Shown: positions 14,281 to 22,834 of the stretch, in pieces
Layout: every line of letters begins with the position of its first letter
Numbering within the stretch: position 1 is the first letter of the stretch
NCBI GenBank assembly: GCA_023402175.1
Contig: JAEXCN010000103.1
Location: forward strand, 1 to 34,858
Direction: 5' to 3'
DNA: 34,858 nucleotides
Source: Pseudomonadota bacterium
GTDB taxonomy: Bacteria > Myxococcota_A > Polyangia > Polyangiales > Polyangiaceae
Notes under the pieces: model-generated
Databases searched by the model: none
What the model was told of the DNA's origin: nothing
Seen by the model: the letters and a program-made list of their open reading frames with translations, nothing else
Program-made: the position numbers and the translations under genes

Positions 14281-15666
14281 TCAGCGCGACTTTGCCTTCG
14301 TCGCCGTCAGGAGCGCGACGAGCATGTCGGCTTGCTCTTGCGTCGCGAAGTCGTGCGTGTCGCGCGCGAGCAGCTGCATCGACCGCGCGTGGAGTTCGGC
14401 GAGCTTGTGCAGGCCGCCGGCCTTCGACACGTCGTCGCCGACGAACGCGCGATCGAGCCGGCGCAGCGTCGCCATCGCGGACGCGTACGCGATGACGTCG
14501 CCGTGTCGCGACTTCGCGATGCGTTCGATGTCGTCATCGTAGATGCAGGGCACCTCGGCGGTGATCTCGCGCGGGCCGCCCCACGCGAGGTCGTCGACGT
14601 GAGCGGTGACCGTGAACTTGAACTCTTCGTTCGGAACCCATGCCGGTACGCTCACGCGGAGCATCTCCGTCCGCGCCTCACCGGCGCGCACGTTGCCGAG
14701 CACGAGCTGCCCTGCGTCGAGCAGCCAGCGCGCTTCTCCTCCGGAGGCCTCGATGACGTGCGAAGGTGCCGGCGCCCCCTCGAACGTGAGATGGACGCTA
14801 CGGAACGTCGTCATCCCCGCTGCCGGGATCGCCGCGCGGACGGCATCGACCCGTGAGGCGAGATCCGCTTCGCCCTGCCCTACGGTCGAGACGCTCGCGA
14901 CCTGGATGCCACGCTGCGAGAGCCGTGAGATCTCCGCGCCCACCTCCGGAGCGAGCTCGTGCTCCGTGAGGACGAGCACGCGCTGCGTGACGTTCTTCGA
15001 GGCCACCGCTTGCCCCGCCGCCGCGAGCGCACTGCCGACGTCGCGCTCGCCGAGACCGGCGCGCGTACGGAGATGCGTGCGGAGCGCGGCGTTGATCATC
15101 GATCGATGCGAGGCCGGCATCGGCGGGACGATCGTGCCGGCACCGCGAACGTCGATGATCGACACGCGATCGCGTCCGGCGAGCTGATCGAGCGCGACCT
15201 CCGCGAGCGCTGCCGTGTCTGGGCCCTCGCCGTCGATCACGAGCGCGACGTTCTCTCCCCAGCGCGCCGTTCCCTCCGCTGCCGGCGCGATGACGTCGAC
15301 GCGGACGAGCACCTCTCCGCCCCACGACGGAACACGCGTATCGCTCGGCCGTAGGACGATCGCGAGGCCGGTCGTCGCGAGCACGTGAGGGCGACTCGTC
15401 TCGGTGAAACGACCGTCACGAGGGAGGATGAAGCCGATCGGAGCTCGCCACGGCTCGTTCGGATCGCGCGAGACGACGCGCTGCGGGACATCTTCGCGAT
15501 CGTGGAACTCGAGCCCGTTCGCGGTCATGACCGACGCGCCCCGCGCTCCCTGCTCCGGGAAGTACACGGTGCCGTCTTTCGCGAGGTAAGGCCGTTCGCA
15601 GCCTGCCGTCGTCAGTGTCGAAGCGGAGACAGCGAGCGTGAGAGCCAGCGCGCGGATGCGAGCCAC
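14281..15666 (-). CDS. lipoprotein with a degenerate von Willebrand A-like domain
   Basis: 461 residues from GTG 15666. A signal sequence ends TTAGC with Cys23; the -3 residue is Thr, so the lipobox is imperfect. Residues about 137-260 have the order of a VWA domain: strand ENVALVIDGEGPDTA, amphipathic helix, strand RVSIIDVRGAG, helix GERDVGSALAAAGQAVASK, strand QRVLVLTEHE and strand IQVASVSTVG. The metal site (usually D-x-S-x-S) is changed to D145-G-E-G-P, so Mg2+ binding is doubtful. Residues about 275-390 are a beta-rich region (FTVTAHVDDLAWGGPREI), and the C-terminal 80 are helical. This is the layout of 'marine proteobacterial/YfbK-like' VWA proteins. Minus-strand TATAAT lies five bases before the GTG. 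Role unknown. Confidence 0.7.
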   Translation of the reverse strand: MARIRALALTLAVSASTLTTAGCERPYLAKDGTVYFPEQGARGASVMTANGLEFHDREDVPQRVVSRDPNEPWRAPIGFILPRDGRFTETSRPHVLATTGLAIVLRPSDTRVPSWGGEVLVRVDVIAPAAEGTARWGENVALVIDGEGPDTAALAEVALDQLAGRDRVSIIDVRGAGTIVPPMPASHRSMINAALRTHLRTRAGLGERDVGSALAAAGQAVASKNVTQRVLVLTEHELAPEVGAEISRLSQRGIQVASVSTVGQGEADLASRVDAVRAAIPAAGMTTFRSVHLTFEGAPAPSHVIEASGGEARWLLDAGQLVLGNVRAGEARTEMLRVSVPAWVPNEEFKFTVTAHVDDLAWGGPREITAEVPCIYDDDIERIAKSRHGDVIAYASAMATLRRLDRAFVGDDVSKAGGLHKLAELHARSMQLLARDTHDFATQEQADMLVALLTATKAKSR

Positions 15667-15671
15667 GCTCC

Positions 15672-15677
15672 ATTATA
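15672..15677 (-). promoter_or_regulatory. consensus TATAAT before the VWA-like gene
   Basis: Minus-strand TATAAT followed by GGAGC and GTG 15666. No -35 match is seen. Transcription would start at or inside the start codon, unless a later start is used. Confidence 0.4.
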
Positions 15678-15781
15678 CGCGCGAGGAGCTCGCACGCTCT
15701 CCGGCGGCCCGCATTCGAGTGCGACCATCGCGCACGCGTTGCACTTTGCGACGCGACGCTCCGCGCCAGATCCTCGCCCGA

Positions 15782-17290
15782 TCACTTCCGGAGATCGCCG
15801 GGGTCGAGGCCGGGAATCGACACGAATCCGTTGCCCTTCACCTGCCACATGATGACTTCGAGCGCGGTGTCGCCCTTGTCGTCGATGTCGAAGGTGCCCG
15901 AAGCGCCGGTGTAGTCGATGTCGCGCCCGTTCCGCACGGCCTCGAGCGCCTCGGCGAGCTGCCCCGGACCGAACGCTTCTCCCGGCGGCGCGGACACCTC
16001 ATAGAGCGCGTCTCGGATCCCGACGCGATCTTCGAGGCGACCTGCCTTCTCGATCGCGAGCGCGAGGAGGATGACCGAGTCGTAGATCTGTGGGATGGGC
16101 GACGGGAGGCTTCCTGCGTCTGCGGGCGGCGGGAACTGGGAGTTGTAGAGTGCATTGAAGCGCGCCCACTCCGGGCTCGTGTTGCGCTCCTGGTTGCACG
16201 CGGCGCCGAGGACGCCGTCGACCTTCGACAGCTCGTTCGTGTTCTTCGCGTCGACGCGCCCCGCTTCGATGAAGCCTTGCTGGTAGAAGCGGATGAAGCC
16301 GAACGACGGGAAGCGCGTCGCCGACAACGCGTCGTTGCCGACCGTCGCAGCGCGGAACTCGCGCATGTACCGCCCCCCGTCCGCCGCGAACATCAGCATC
16401 GTCTGACACTCGACCGCGCCGGTCTGGGCAGCCTGCGTGACCTTCGCCACGTCCGCGGCGTAGGTCGCGGCGCCCGGATTGATGATGAAGTCCTTGATGA
16501 CGCCGCCGTACTTCGAATACTCGGCGCGCAGTGATTCGATCGTCGCGCTGCCCTGGCCCGGAGCGTCCTCCGCATAGAGGACCGCCATCTTCCTGCACGC
16601 GCTGAACGAAGGCGGCGGCCCCGCATCGACGGGCTCCGCGCCGGAGTCGGCATCGCCGCCGTCCGGATCGTTCGTGCCCGCGTCCGGCACGGGCTTGACG
16701 CCCGCAGGGGGAGCGAACGATCCGCCGAGCGCATACCGCGCGATCGCGCGCGCCTGGTACTCGACGGCGCACGACGTGCGGAAGAGGTAGCGATCTTTCC
16801 CTTCCTGGAGGAGCGGCACCTCCGGCGACGTCGCGAACGGCGTGAGGATCGGGATCTGGGCGTCCCTGAACGCGCCATGCATGACCTTGAGCGCGTCGGT
16901 CGTGCTCGGCCCGACGAAGCCCGCAATGCCACGCTCGATGAAGTCGGCCGAGATCCCGCCGATCAGCGAGCCGTCGCCGCCGTCGTCGCGGATGTCGAGC
17001 ACGACGCGGCGTCCGAGGATCCCGCCGACGGCATTGAGCTGCTGCTCCGCGACGCGAAGGACACGCTGCGAGCCCGCGCCGAAGTCTTTCTGCTTCGTGA
17101 GGTCGACCGTGGCGCCGATGACGATGGGTTTGTCCGAACGAACCACCTTCGGATCGGTGCAGGCCTGATTCGCGCCGAGGGTGGCGAGCCCGATCGCGAC
17201 CGCGACGGCGGACAGCACGAGGCACGACGGGCCTCTCCACCTGCTGCCGAGCAGCGACCTGCGGCCGGGAGACGAAGGGTGCCAGGCCAT
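15782..17290 (-). CDS. type I periplasmic binding protein (branched-chain amino-acid type), orphan
   Basis: 502 residues from ATG 17290. The frame runs on to 17509, but AGGGA lies just before this ATG and a basic n-region plus hydrophobic core follow (GPSCLVLSAVAVAIGLATLG). Cleavage would be near NQAC, which is not a good lipobox. The mature part is a LivJ-like type I binding fold: KPIVIGATVDLT, then RVLRVAEQQLNAVGGILGRR, GFVGPSTTDALKV and IPILTPFATSPEVP. The second lobe contains KMAVLYAEDAPGQG and the closing YDSVILLALAIEKAG. An Asp/Gly/Pro-rich insertion (PDAGTNDPDGGDADSG) separates the lobes. No ABC permease or ATPase genes are near, so it may be a sensor or pair with a remote transporter. 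Confidence 0.82.
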   Translation of the reverse strand: MAWHPSSPGRRSLLGSRWRGPSCLVLSAVAVAIGLATLGANQACTDPKVVRSDKPIVIGATVDLTKQKDFGAGSQRVLRVAEQQLNAVGGILGRRVVLDIRDDGGDGSLIGGISADFIERGIAGFVGPSTTDALKVMHGAFRDAQIPILTPFATSPEVPLLQEGKDRYLFRTSCAVEYQARAIARYALGGSFAPPAGVKPVPDAGTNDPDGGDADSGAEPVDAGPPPSFSACRKMAVLYAEDAPGQGSATIESLRAEYSKYGGVIKDFIINPGAATYAADVAKVTQAAQTGAVECQTMLMFAADGGRYMREFRAATVGNDALSATRFPSFGFIRFYQQGFIEAGRVDAKNTNELSKVDGVLGAACNQERNTSPEWARFNALYNSQFPPPADAGSLPSPIPQIYDSVILLALAIEKAGRLEDRVGIRDALYEVSAPPGEAFGPGQLAEALEAVRNGRDIDYTGASGTFDIDDKGDTALEVIMWQVKGNGFVSIPGLDPGDLRK

Positions 17291-17302
17291 TTTCCCTGTC
17301 GG

Positions 17303-17312
17303 ATGGTAGCAT
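17303..17312. promoter_or_regulatory. symmetric -10 element between two divergent genes
   Basis: ATGGTAGCAT holds TAGCAT on the plus strand (preceded by TGG) and TACCAT on the minus strand (preceded by TGC). The two boxes share the same TA base pairs (17307-17308). They end 9 bases from GTG 17322 and 12 bases from ATG 17290, and the start codons are only 31 bases apart. Confidence 0.5.
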
Positions 17313-17321
17313 CTCCCGCCG

Positions 17322-17852
17322 GTGAGCGTTCTCGTCTCCCTGCGAGAGTCTGTCGGCCTCTGCTTCCGACGAGCATCGATGGCGATCGTCGTCGCCGCGA
17401 GCTGCGCGGTCGCGGCTGGATGCGCGAAGGAGAAGGACGTGAACGTCAGGCTCGCCGTCGTCTTCCCGTCGACGGCGATGGCCGTCGCCGCCGACGACGT
17501 GAAGTTCACCGTCTACGACGATCCCGAGCCCGGCGCCTGCCAGCGCATCTACCTCAAGCACATCACGAACCAGAGCGACCTCCCGCCGGTGGTGCTCGAT
17601 TCTGCGCCCGTGCCCGTCTGCAACGTCGTCTTCGGCTACAACCCGCCGATGAAGCTTCCACTCGGGAAGCACTCGATCCTCGCGATCGCCACGCGCGGCG
17701 CCGACGACCTGCTCGTCGGCTGCTCCGACGTCGCCGTCTCCGCCGAGGAGAACGAGGTCGTCATCAACCTCGCGCTCCCAGGCGCGACGCCCGTCCCGCC
17801 GTCCACCACGTGCTCCTCGCTCCGCGACTGGTGCGACGGGCGCTGCGAGTGA
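17322..17852 (+). CDS. small hypothetical lipoprotein
   Basis: 176 residues from GTG 17322. The n-region contains RR (16-17), the core is MAIVVAASCAVAAGC, and lipobox Cys34 follows VAAG. ATG 17379 would give a shorter signal without positive charge, so the GTG start is preferred. The mature protein is beta-rich (NVRLAVVFPSTAMAVAADDV, VKFTVYDD) and has six cysteines after the lipid Cys, of which the last three are clustered at the end (TTCSSLRDWCDGRCE). No family is recognised. It shares a very short divergent promoter with the periplasmic binding protein, which suggests common control. It converges with the helicase gene, with 48 bases between stops. Confidence 0.68.
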   Translation: MSVLVSLRESVGLCFRRASMAIVVAASCAVAAGCAKEKDVNVRLAVVFPSTAMAVAADDVKFTVYDDPEPGACQRIYLKHITNQSDLPPVVLDSAPVPVCNVVFGYNPPMKLPLGKHSILAIATRGADDLLVGCSDVAVSAEENEVVINLALPGATPVPPSTTCSSLRDWCDGRCE

Positions 17853-17900
17853 TCTCGATCGACGCAGCCGACCGAGGTTCGGTCCGCGGTCGAAGCCATT

Positions 17901-20876
17901 TCAGTCGAGCAGGGCGAGCAGCTCTTCGCGTGTGATCGCCGCGGCGGCGCCGGCGGCGCCGAGGGCGACGTCGGCAAGAGCACGCTTCTTCTCCTGGAGA
18001 GCGAGGATCCGCTCCTCGACGGTGTCCTTCGCGACCATGCGATACACGATGACCGGGCGCTCCTGACCCATGCGGTGAGCGCGGTCGGCGGCCTGATCCT
18101 CGGCGGCCGGGTTCCACCACGGATCGAGGAGGAAGACGTGATCGGCGGCGGTGAGGTTGAGGCCCGTGCCGCCGGCCTTCAGCGACGCGAGCAGGACGGG
18201 CGGCCCCGACGGATCCTGGAACGTGCTCACGACCGCGCCGCGGTCCTTCGTCGACCCGTCGAGGCGCGTGAAGCGCACGCCGGCGCTGTCGAGATGCGGC
18301 TCGATGAGATCGAGGAGGCTCGTCCACTGAGAGAAGACGAGCGCCTTGTGACCATCGGCAGCGGCGTCCTCGAGCGCCTCGAGCAGCGCCTCGATCTTCG
18401 ACGAGACCTCGGCCTTCTGTCCGGGGACGAGCGCGGGATGACACGCTGCCTGCCGCAAGCGGAGGAGCGCCTCGAGCGCCGCGAGCACGCCGGCACCTTC
18501 GGCGAGCTTGCTCGCGACCTCTTTCCTCGCCGCCGCGCGGACCGCGTCGTAGACGACGCGCTCGCTGTCCTCGAGCTCGACGTGGAGAACGGAGTCCGTG
18601 CGCGGAGGCAGCTCCGGGAGCACCTCGCGCTTCATGCGGCGCAGCACGACCGGCCGGATCTTCGCGCGAAGCCGCTCGGCCGCCGAAGCATCACCGGTCG
18701 CGATCGGCGAAGCGTACCGATCCTGGAAGCTCGCTCGCCCGCCGAGGAGGCCCGGGTTCGCGAAGTGCATCACGCTCCAGAGCTCCTCGAGGCGGTTCTC
18801 GACCGGCGTACCGCTCAGCGCGAGACGGAACGGGGCTCTCAGATCGAACGCCGCGCGCGCCGTCTGGCTCGACTCGTTCTTGATCGCCTGCGCCTCGTCG
18901 AGGACGACCGTGTCCCATTCCTCGGCCGCGAGCTTCTCGGTGTCGAGGCGCAGCACCGCATAGGTCGTGAGCGTGACCGCGGCCTTCGGATCGAGCGTGC
19001 GCTTCGGGCCGTGATAGACGGAGACGGAGAGGCCCGGACGGAAGCGGGCGATCTCTGCCTGCCAGTTGTAGACGACGCTCTTCGGGACGACGACGAGCGA
19101 TCGCGCTGGAGCTTCGGGGAGCGAGCAGATCGTCTGCAGCGTCTTTCCGAGCCCCATGTCGTCGGCGAGGACGCCGCCGAGCCCGGCGCTGCGGAGAAAC
19201 GCGAGCCAGTTGACGCCCTGCCGCTGGTAATCACGGAGCGTCGCGCGCAGATCCGAAGGAAGCACCGCGTGCGGGATCCGCTCGAAGCCTTCGATGAGCG
19301 GAGCGAGCTTGTCGACGACGACCGGACGCGGCGTGTCGAGCGCATCACAGAGCGACGCGAGATCGACGAGCGACGCGCGGGGCAGCTTCTTCGTGTCTGG
19401 ATCGCGCGCGGCGAGGAGATCGGCGACGCGCGAGCCGTGCTGCGCGAGCCATCCGGCAGGCAGCGGCGCCCAACCACCACCTTCGAGCGGCACGATGTCG
19501 AGCCCGTCACGCCATGCGCGGAGGACGAGCGCCGGGTCGGCGCGTCTCTTGTCGTTCTGCTCCTGCTTCTCTCCGTCGGAAGAGACCGCAGCGTCGTCGT
19601 GCTCGAAGACGAGGTCGAAGCGGCCCTCTTCGTCGACGTCTATCCGCGCCGAGATCGGCTTTCCTTCGAAAACCGCAGCGTGCTCGTGCTCGCCGACGAG
19701 GTCCTGGAAATCGCGAAGTCGTGCGGCGAAGCGCGTCGCCTCGGCCCCGTCGAAATGAACACGACGACCGATCACGAGATCGAGCTCGCTCCGGAGCCTC
19801 TGGAGCAGGGCGCGCTCCTGATCGAGCTTGCGAACGGGAACGGCACCCTTCCCGAGCGAGATGACCGCGTCGCCGTCGATCCGCGCGATCGCCGGGTCTC
19901 CGTAGACCAGCAGCGGGAGCACGCTCAGCGTGTGGCCCTGGTGCGAGAGGTCCATCTCGATCCGCGGACGCGCGTGCACCGACTTCTTGGCGAGCTTCTT
20001 CGCGCGGACCGTGACTTCGATTTTCTTCTCGAGCTCGGGCAGGACGCGCGTGACGAGCTCGGTCTCCTCGTTCCTCGAGAAGGTCCGGACGAGCGGCAGG
20101 CGCTCGAGGCGCTCGCCCGTCGTCGCAGTCTCGCCGAGCGGGCGGAGGACGCCGTCCACCTTCGCGACGCCGAGTCCCACGACACCGGAGACAGCGGGGT
20201 CAGCCTCGACGCGCAGGACGAGCGCGCCGTTCGGTCCGTCGTCGACGATCGCGCGCGGCTTGATGCGCTCCGACGACGTCCGGATCGGGGAGCCGTCGAG
20301 CGTGATGTCGGTCGCGCTCGAGAGCGCATCGAGGACGTCGCTCATGCGCTCGAGCGGGATCACGTCACGCGACGTCGACGACACGACCCGATCGATGCGG
20401 ATGTCGTCATGCGTCGGCGCGAGCTCGGGCATCTTCACGCGAACGGCATCCGACGCGAGCGATCCCTTGAACGGCTCTTCGCGACGCGAGGCTCCTTCTC
20501 CGCGGACGATCACGCGCGCAAGCGTCAACCGGCCATCGCGCGCGCCGAGACGGTAGCCGACGTGCGCTGCCAGCGCCGGGGCAACCGCGGACGGGGCCGC
20601 GCTCGCGCTACCGCTCTCGACCGTCCCTTGCGAGACCGCGATCGCCGCCGCCGCGACGTGGGCACACGGGTCGACCTTGCCGCCGCAGTCGCACGACCAT
20701 TCCTCATCGTCGAGGTAGAGCGTCACGGTCGGCGCCACCGGATGCGTGGAGGCGCGGACGCGAAACGTCATCTCGCCTTTGGACTCGCTCACGCGAGACA
20801 CCGCGCCATCGCGCGCGAGCTTCACGCCTTGCGACCAGATCGCGGGGAGGCAGGCCTTTCGCACGACATCGAGCAT
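17901..20876 (-). CDS. SWIM-zinc-finger SNF2-family helicase/ATPase
   Basis: 991 residues. An N-terminal SWIM zinc finger is visible as CDC..C.H with Cys62, Cys64, Cys71 and His73 (SCDCGGKVDPCAH), followed by a long poorly conserved middle. The SNF2 ATPase begins near residue 555: LADDMGLGKTLQTICS (Walker A about 570), VVVPKSVVYNWQ, LDEAQAIKN (DEAQ box about 660) and LALSGTPVENRLEELWS. The second RecA lobe includes LVFSQWTSLLDLI, RLDGSTKDRG, GGTGLNLTAADHVF and ADRAHRMGQERPV (about 945). This is the typical bacterial SWIM-SNF2 protein, a DNA-dependent ATPase thought to act on protein-DNA complexes. MLDVVRKACLP is a natural start and a TGCTAGAAC box lies just before it. It is not linked to restriction or defence genes here. 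Confidence 0.92.
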   Translation of the reverse strand: MLDVVRKACLPAIWSQGVKLARDGAVSRVSESKGEMTFRVRASTHPVAPTVTLYLDDEEWSCDCGGKVDPCAHVAAAAIAVSQGTVESGSASAAPSAVAPALAAHVGYRLGARDGRLTLARVIVRGEGASRREEPFKGSLASDAVRVKMPELAPTHDDIRIDRVVSSTSRDVIPLERMSDVLDALSSATDITLDGSPIRTSSERIKPRAIVDDGPNGALVLRVEADPAVSGVVGLGVAKVDGVLRPLGETATTGERLERLPLVRTFSRNEETELVTRVLPELEKKIEVTVRAKKLAKKSVHARPRIEMDLSHQGHTLSVLPLLVYGDPAIARIDGDAVISLGKGAVPVRKLDQERALLQRLRSELDLVIGRRVHFDGAEATRFAARLRDFQDLVGEHEHAAVFEGKPISARIDVDEEGRFDLVFEHDDAAVSSDGEKQEQNDKRRADPALVLRAWRDGLDIVPLEGGGWAPLPAGWLAQHGSRVADLLAARDPDTKKLPRASLVDLASLCDALDTPRPVVVDKLAPLIEGFERIPHAVLPSDLRATLRDYQRQGVNWLAFLRSAGLGGVLADDMGLGKTLQTICSLPEAPARSLVVVPKSVVYNWQAEIARFRPGLSVSVYHGPKRTLDPKAAVTLTTYAVLRLDTEKLAAEEWDTVVLDEAQAIKNESSQTARAAFDLRAPFRLALSGTPVENRLEELWSVMHFANPGLLGGRASFQDRYASPIATGDASAAERLRAKIRPVVLRRMKREVLPELPPRTDSVLHVELEDSERVVYDAVRAAARKEVASKLAEGAGVLAALEALLRLRQAACHPALVPGQKAEVSSKIEALLEALEDAAADGHKALVFSQWTSLLDLIEPHLDSAGVRFTRLDGSTKDRGAVVSTFQDPSGPPVLLASLKAGGTGLNLTAADHVFLLDPWWNPAAEDQAADRAHRMGQERPVIVYRMVAKDTVEERILALQEKKRALADVALGAAGAAAAITREELLALLD

Positions 20877-20885
20877 GACGGCGGC

Positions 20886-20894
20886 GTTCTAGCA
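20886..20894 (-). promoter_or_regulatory. extended -10 box of the helicase gene
   Basis: Minus-strand TGC-TAGAAC ends nine bases before ATG 20876. Confidence 0.4.
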
Positions 20895-21004
20895 CGTTGG
20901 CTCCTTGCGAGCGGTGAGCGGAGTCGATGGCCGAGCTCATCGCTTCGGCCGAGCGCTCGATGCCGGAGGCACGATCGGCGCATACGGACGGTCGAGAGAC
21001 GCCC

Positions 21005-22111
21005 ATGGCTCACCCCGCCCTGTTCAAGCCGTTTCGCGTTCGCAACCTAGAGCTCACCAATCGCATCGTCATCGCGCCGATGTGCCAGTACTCCGCCGTG
21101 GACGGGTGCATGAACGACTGGCACCTGATCCATCTCGGTCACCTCGCTCTTTCGGGAGCGGCCCTGCTGACGATCGAGGCGACCGCCGTCGTCCCCGAGG
21201 GCCGCATTACCTATGCGGACGTCGGGCTGTACGACGACGCGACCGAGGCCGCGATGGGCCGCGTGCTCGAAGGCATTCGTCGCTGGTCGGAGATGCCGAT
21301 CCTGATCCAGCTCGCGCATGCCGGCCGGAAGGCTTCGACCGAGGTGCCGTGGAGAGGCGGCGCGCAGCTCGCGCCGAACGCGAAGCATGGATGGCAAACG
21401 GTGGCGCCCTCGCCGTTGCCGTATGCCGAGGGAGAAGCTCCACCCACAGCGCTCGATCGCGACGGGCTTCGGCGCGTCCGCGATGCGTTCGCCGCGTCCG
21501 CCCTCCGTGCCGCTCGGCTCGGCCTCGATGGCGTCCAGATCCATTGCGCGCACGGCTATCTCCTCCACGAGTTTCTCTCTCCGCTCTCGAACAAGCGCGA
21601 TGACGAATACGGAGGTTCACTCGAGAACCGGCTGCGGTTCCCGCTCGAGGTGTTCGATGCCGTGCGCGCGGCATTCCCGGCCGACAAATCGGTCTCCTTG
21701 CGCGTATCCGGCACGGACTGGATCGACGGTGGGTGGGACATCGAGCAGACGATCGCCTTCGCCGGGAAGCTCCAGGCACGTGGCTGCGATGCCATCCACA
21801 TCTCGAGCGGCGGCCTCGATCCGGCGCAGCAAATCCCCGTGGGTCCGAGCTACCAGGTCCCGCTCGCCCGCGCGGTCAAGCGCGCGGTCTCCATGCCCGT
21901 GGTCACCGTCGGGTTGATCAACGGCTTCGAGCAAGCCGAGGCGATCGTCGGTACCGGCGATGCCGACCTCGTCGCGATCGCGCGCACGATCCTCTACGAC
22001 GCGCGCTGGCCGTGGCATGCGGCTGCCGCACTCGGTGGTCGCGTCCGCGCACCGAAGCAGTATTCCCGCTCCGCGCCGCACGGACACCGGGACCTGTTCG
22101 AGTCCGAGTAG
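21005..22111 (+). CDS. Old Yellow Enzyme family NADH:flavin oxidoreductase (YqjM-like)
   Basis: 368 residues from ATG 21005. The frame opens at 20927, but the TIM barrel begins at MAHPALFKPFRVRNLELTNR, so the 26 extra residues are probably not translated. An FMN-dependent ene-reductase that uses NAD(P)H to reduce activated C=C bonds. Family-fixed segments: RIVIAPMCQYSA with the YqjM-type active-site Cys, IQLAHAGRKAS, VQIHCAHGYLLHEFLSPLSN with the substrate-binding His pair, and RDDEYGGSLENRLRFPLE. Further on are LRVSGTDWIDGG and the phosphate-binding VTVGLINGFEQAE, then DLVAIARTILYDARWPWHAA. PMCQY puts it in the thermophilic-like/YqjM class. It diverges from the helicase gene and is followed by a response regulator. 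The natural substrate is unknown. Confidence 0.92.
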   Translation: MAHPALFKPFRVRNLELTNRIVIAPMCQYSAVDGCMNDWHLIHLGHLALSGAALLTIEATAVVPEGRITYADVGLYDDATEAAMGRVLEGIRRWSEMPILIQLAHAGRKASTEVPWRGGAQLAPNAKHGWQTVAPSPLPYAEGEAPPTALDRDGLRRVRDAFAASALRAARLGLDGVQIHCAHGYLLHEFLSPLSNKRDDEYGGSLENRLRFPLEVFDAVRAAFPADKSVSLRVSGTDWIDGGWDIEQTIAFAGKLQARGCDAIHISSGGLDPAQQIPVGPSYQVPLARAVKRAVSMPVVTVGLINGFEQAEAIVGTGDADLVAIARTILYDARWPWHAAAALGGRVRAPKQYSRSAPHGHRDLFESE

Positions 22112-22223
22112 CCGCCCTGCGTGGAAAGGATACGGAGCGGCACCCTGCAGTGAATGCACCTACGCATTTTCCGCATGCCGCGGTGCGGCGGGGTCATTCC
22201 GATCACGTGGCGCACCGTCGCAG

Positions 22224-22232
22224 TGATAACTT
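22224..22232 (+). promoter_or_regulatory. extended -10 box of the response-regulator gene
   Basis: TGA-TAACTT ends six bases before ATG 22239. GGTGGA between them could instead be a ribosome-binding site. Confidence 0.35.
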
Positions 22233-22238
22233 GGTGGA

Positions 22239-22829
22239 ATGGCCTCCTTCCTGATCGTGGACGACAACGACCTCGTGAGGCGCGCGCTCACGTTCGTGCT
22301 CCACAAGTACGGAGAGTGCCGGGTCGCAGCGTCAGCGATGGATGCCGAGCAGCACATCGCGAGCGGCGTCGACTGGGATGGCTTCGTCATCGACGTGAGG
22401 CTCGGGGACGGGTCCGGCCTCGACGTGCTCGCGCGAGCGAGGCGTTCTCATGCGAAGACGCCGGCGGTCGTCCTCTCGGGCAACCTCGATCGCGAGGTGG
22501 TGAACCGGGCGGCGGTCCTCGACGCGCGGTTCGTCTGCAAGCCGTGCGGGCTCGAGGAGCTCGCGCCATTCCTCTCCGACGTGCTCTTGCGCACGACGGG
22601 TGATCGCATCTACGCCGCGACGGAGCGCGCGCGCCATCGCTGGGGCTTGTCCCCGCGAGAGGTCGAAATCGTCGAGGCGGTGCTCCGCGGCCGCTCGCGC
22701 GACGAGTACCTCGAAGAGAGCGGGATCACGTCGAACACGTTCAAGACGCACGTGCGCAACCTGCTCGAGAAGGCCGACTACGAGAACCTCTCGAGCCTGG
22801 CGATCGACCTGCTCAGTCAGCAGGACTGA
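22239..22829 (+). CDS. NarL/FixJ-type response regulator
   Basis: 196 residues. The N-terminal receiver domain keeps every key position: Asp8-Asp9, phosphoacceptor Asp52 (GFVIDVRLGDGSGLDVL), Ser80 (VVLSGNL) and Lys101 (VCKPCG). The C-terminal 65 residues form a LuxR/GerE-type helix-turn-helix: WGLSPREVEIVEAVLRGRSR and NTFKTHVRNLLEKADY. It is thus a DNA-binding two-component output. No histidine kinase is in this window, so it is an orphan here. Its stop is 5 bases from the stop of the giant kinase gene on the other strand (convergent). The HTH keeps the Thr-Phe-Lys-Thr-His-Val signature of DNA-contacting helices. Confidence 0.9.
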   Translation: MASFLIVDDNDLVRRALTFVLHKYGECRVAASAMDAEQHIASGVDWDGFVIDVRLGDGSGLDVLARARRSHAKTPAVVLSGNLDREVVNRAAVLDARFVCKPCGLEELAPFLSDVLLRTTGDRIYAATERARHRWGLSPREVEIVEAVLRGRSRDEYLEESGITSNTFKTHVRNLLEKADYENLSSLAIDLLSQQD

Positions 22830-22834
22830 GCTTC

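Noticed and set aside
17291..17509. 73-residue N-terminal extension of the binding protein
   Set aside because: It overlaps the divergent lipoprotein gene and has no signal; ATG 17290 has AGGGA and a signal sequence.
17901..20876. Defence-system helicase (for example DISARM-type)
   Set aside because: No methyltransferase, DUF1998 or PLD partner nearby; it is a lone SWIM-SNF2 protein.
20927..21004. 26-residue N-terminal extension of the Old Yellow Enzyme homologue
   Set aside because: The OYE barrel starts at 21005 (MAHPALFKPF); the extension has no known role.
18075..21050. 991-residue plus-strand open frame antisense to the helicase
   Set aside because: Composition is Arg/Glu/Asp-rich without motifs; the opposite strand has all SNF2 motifs. 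Long antisense frames are expected at this GC content. Equal length to the helicase is coincidence.
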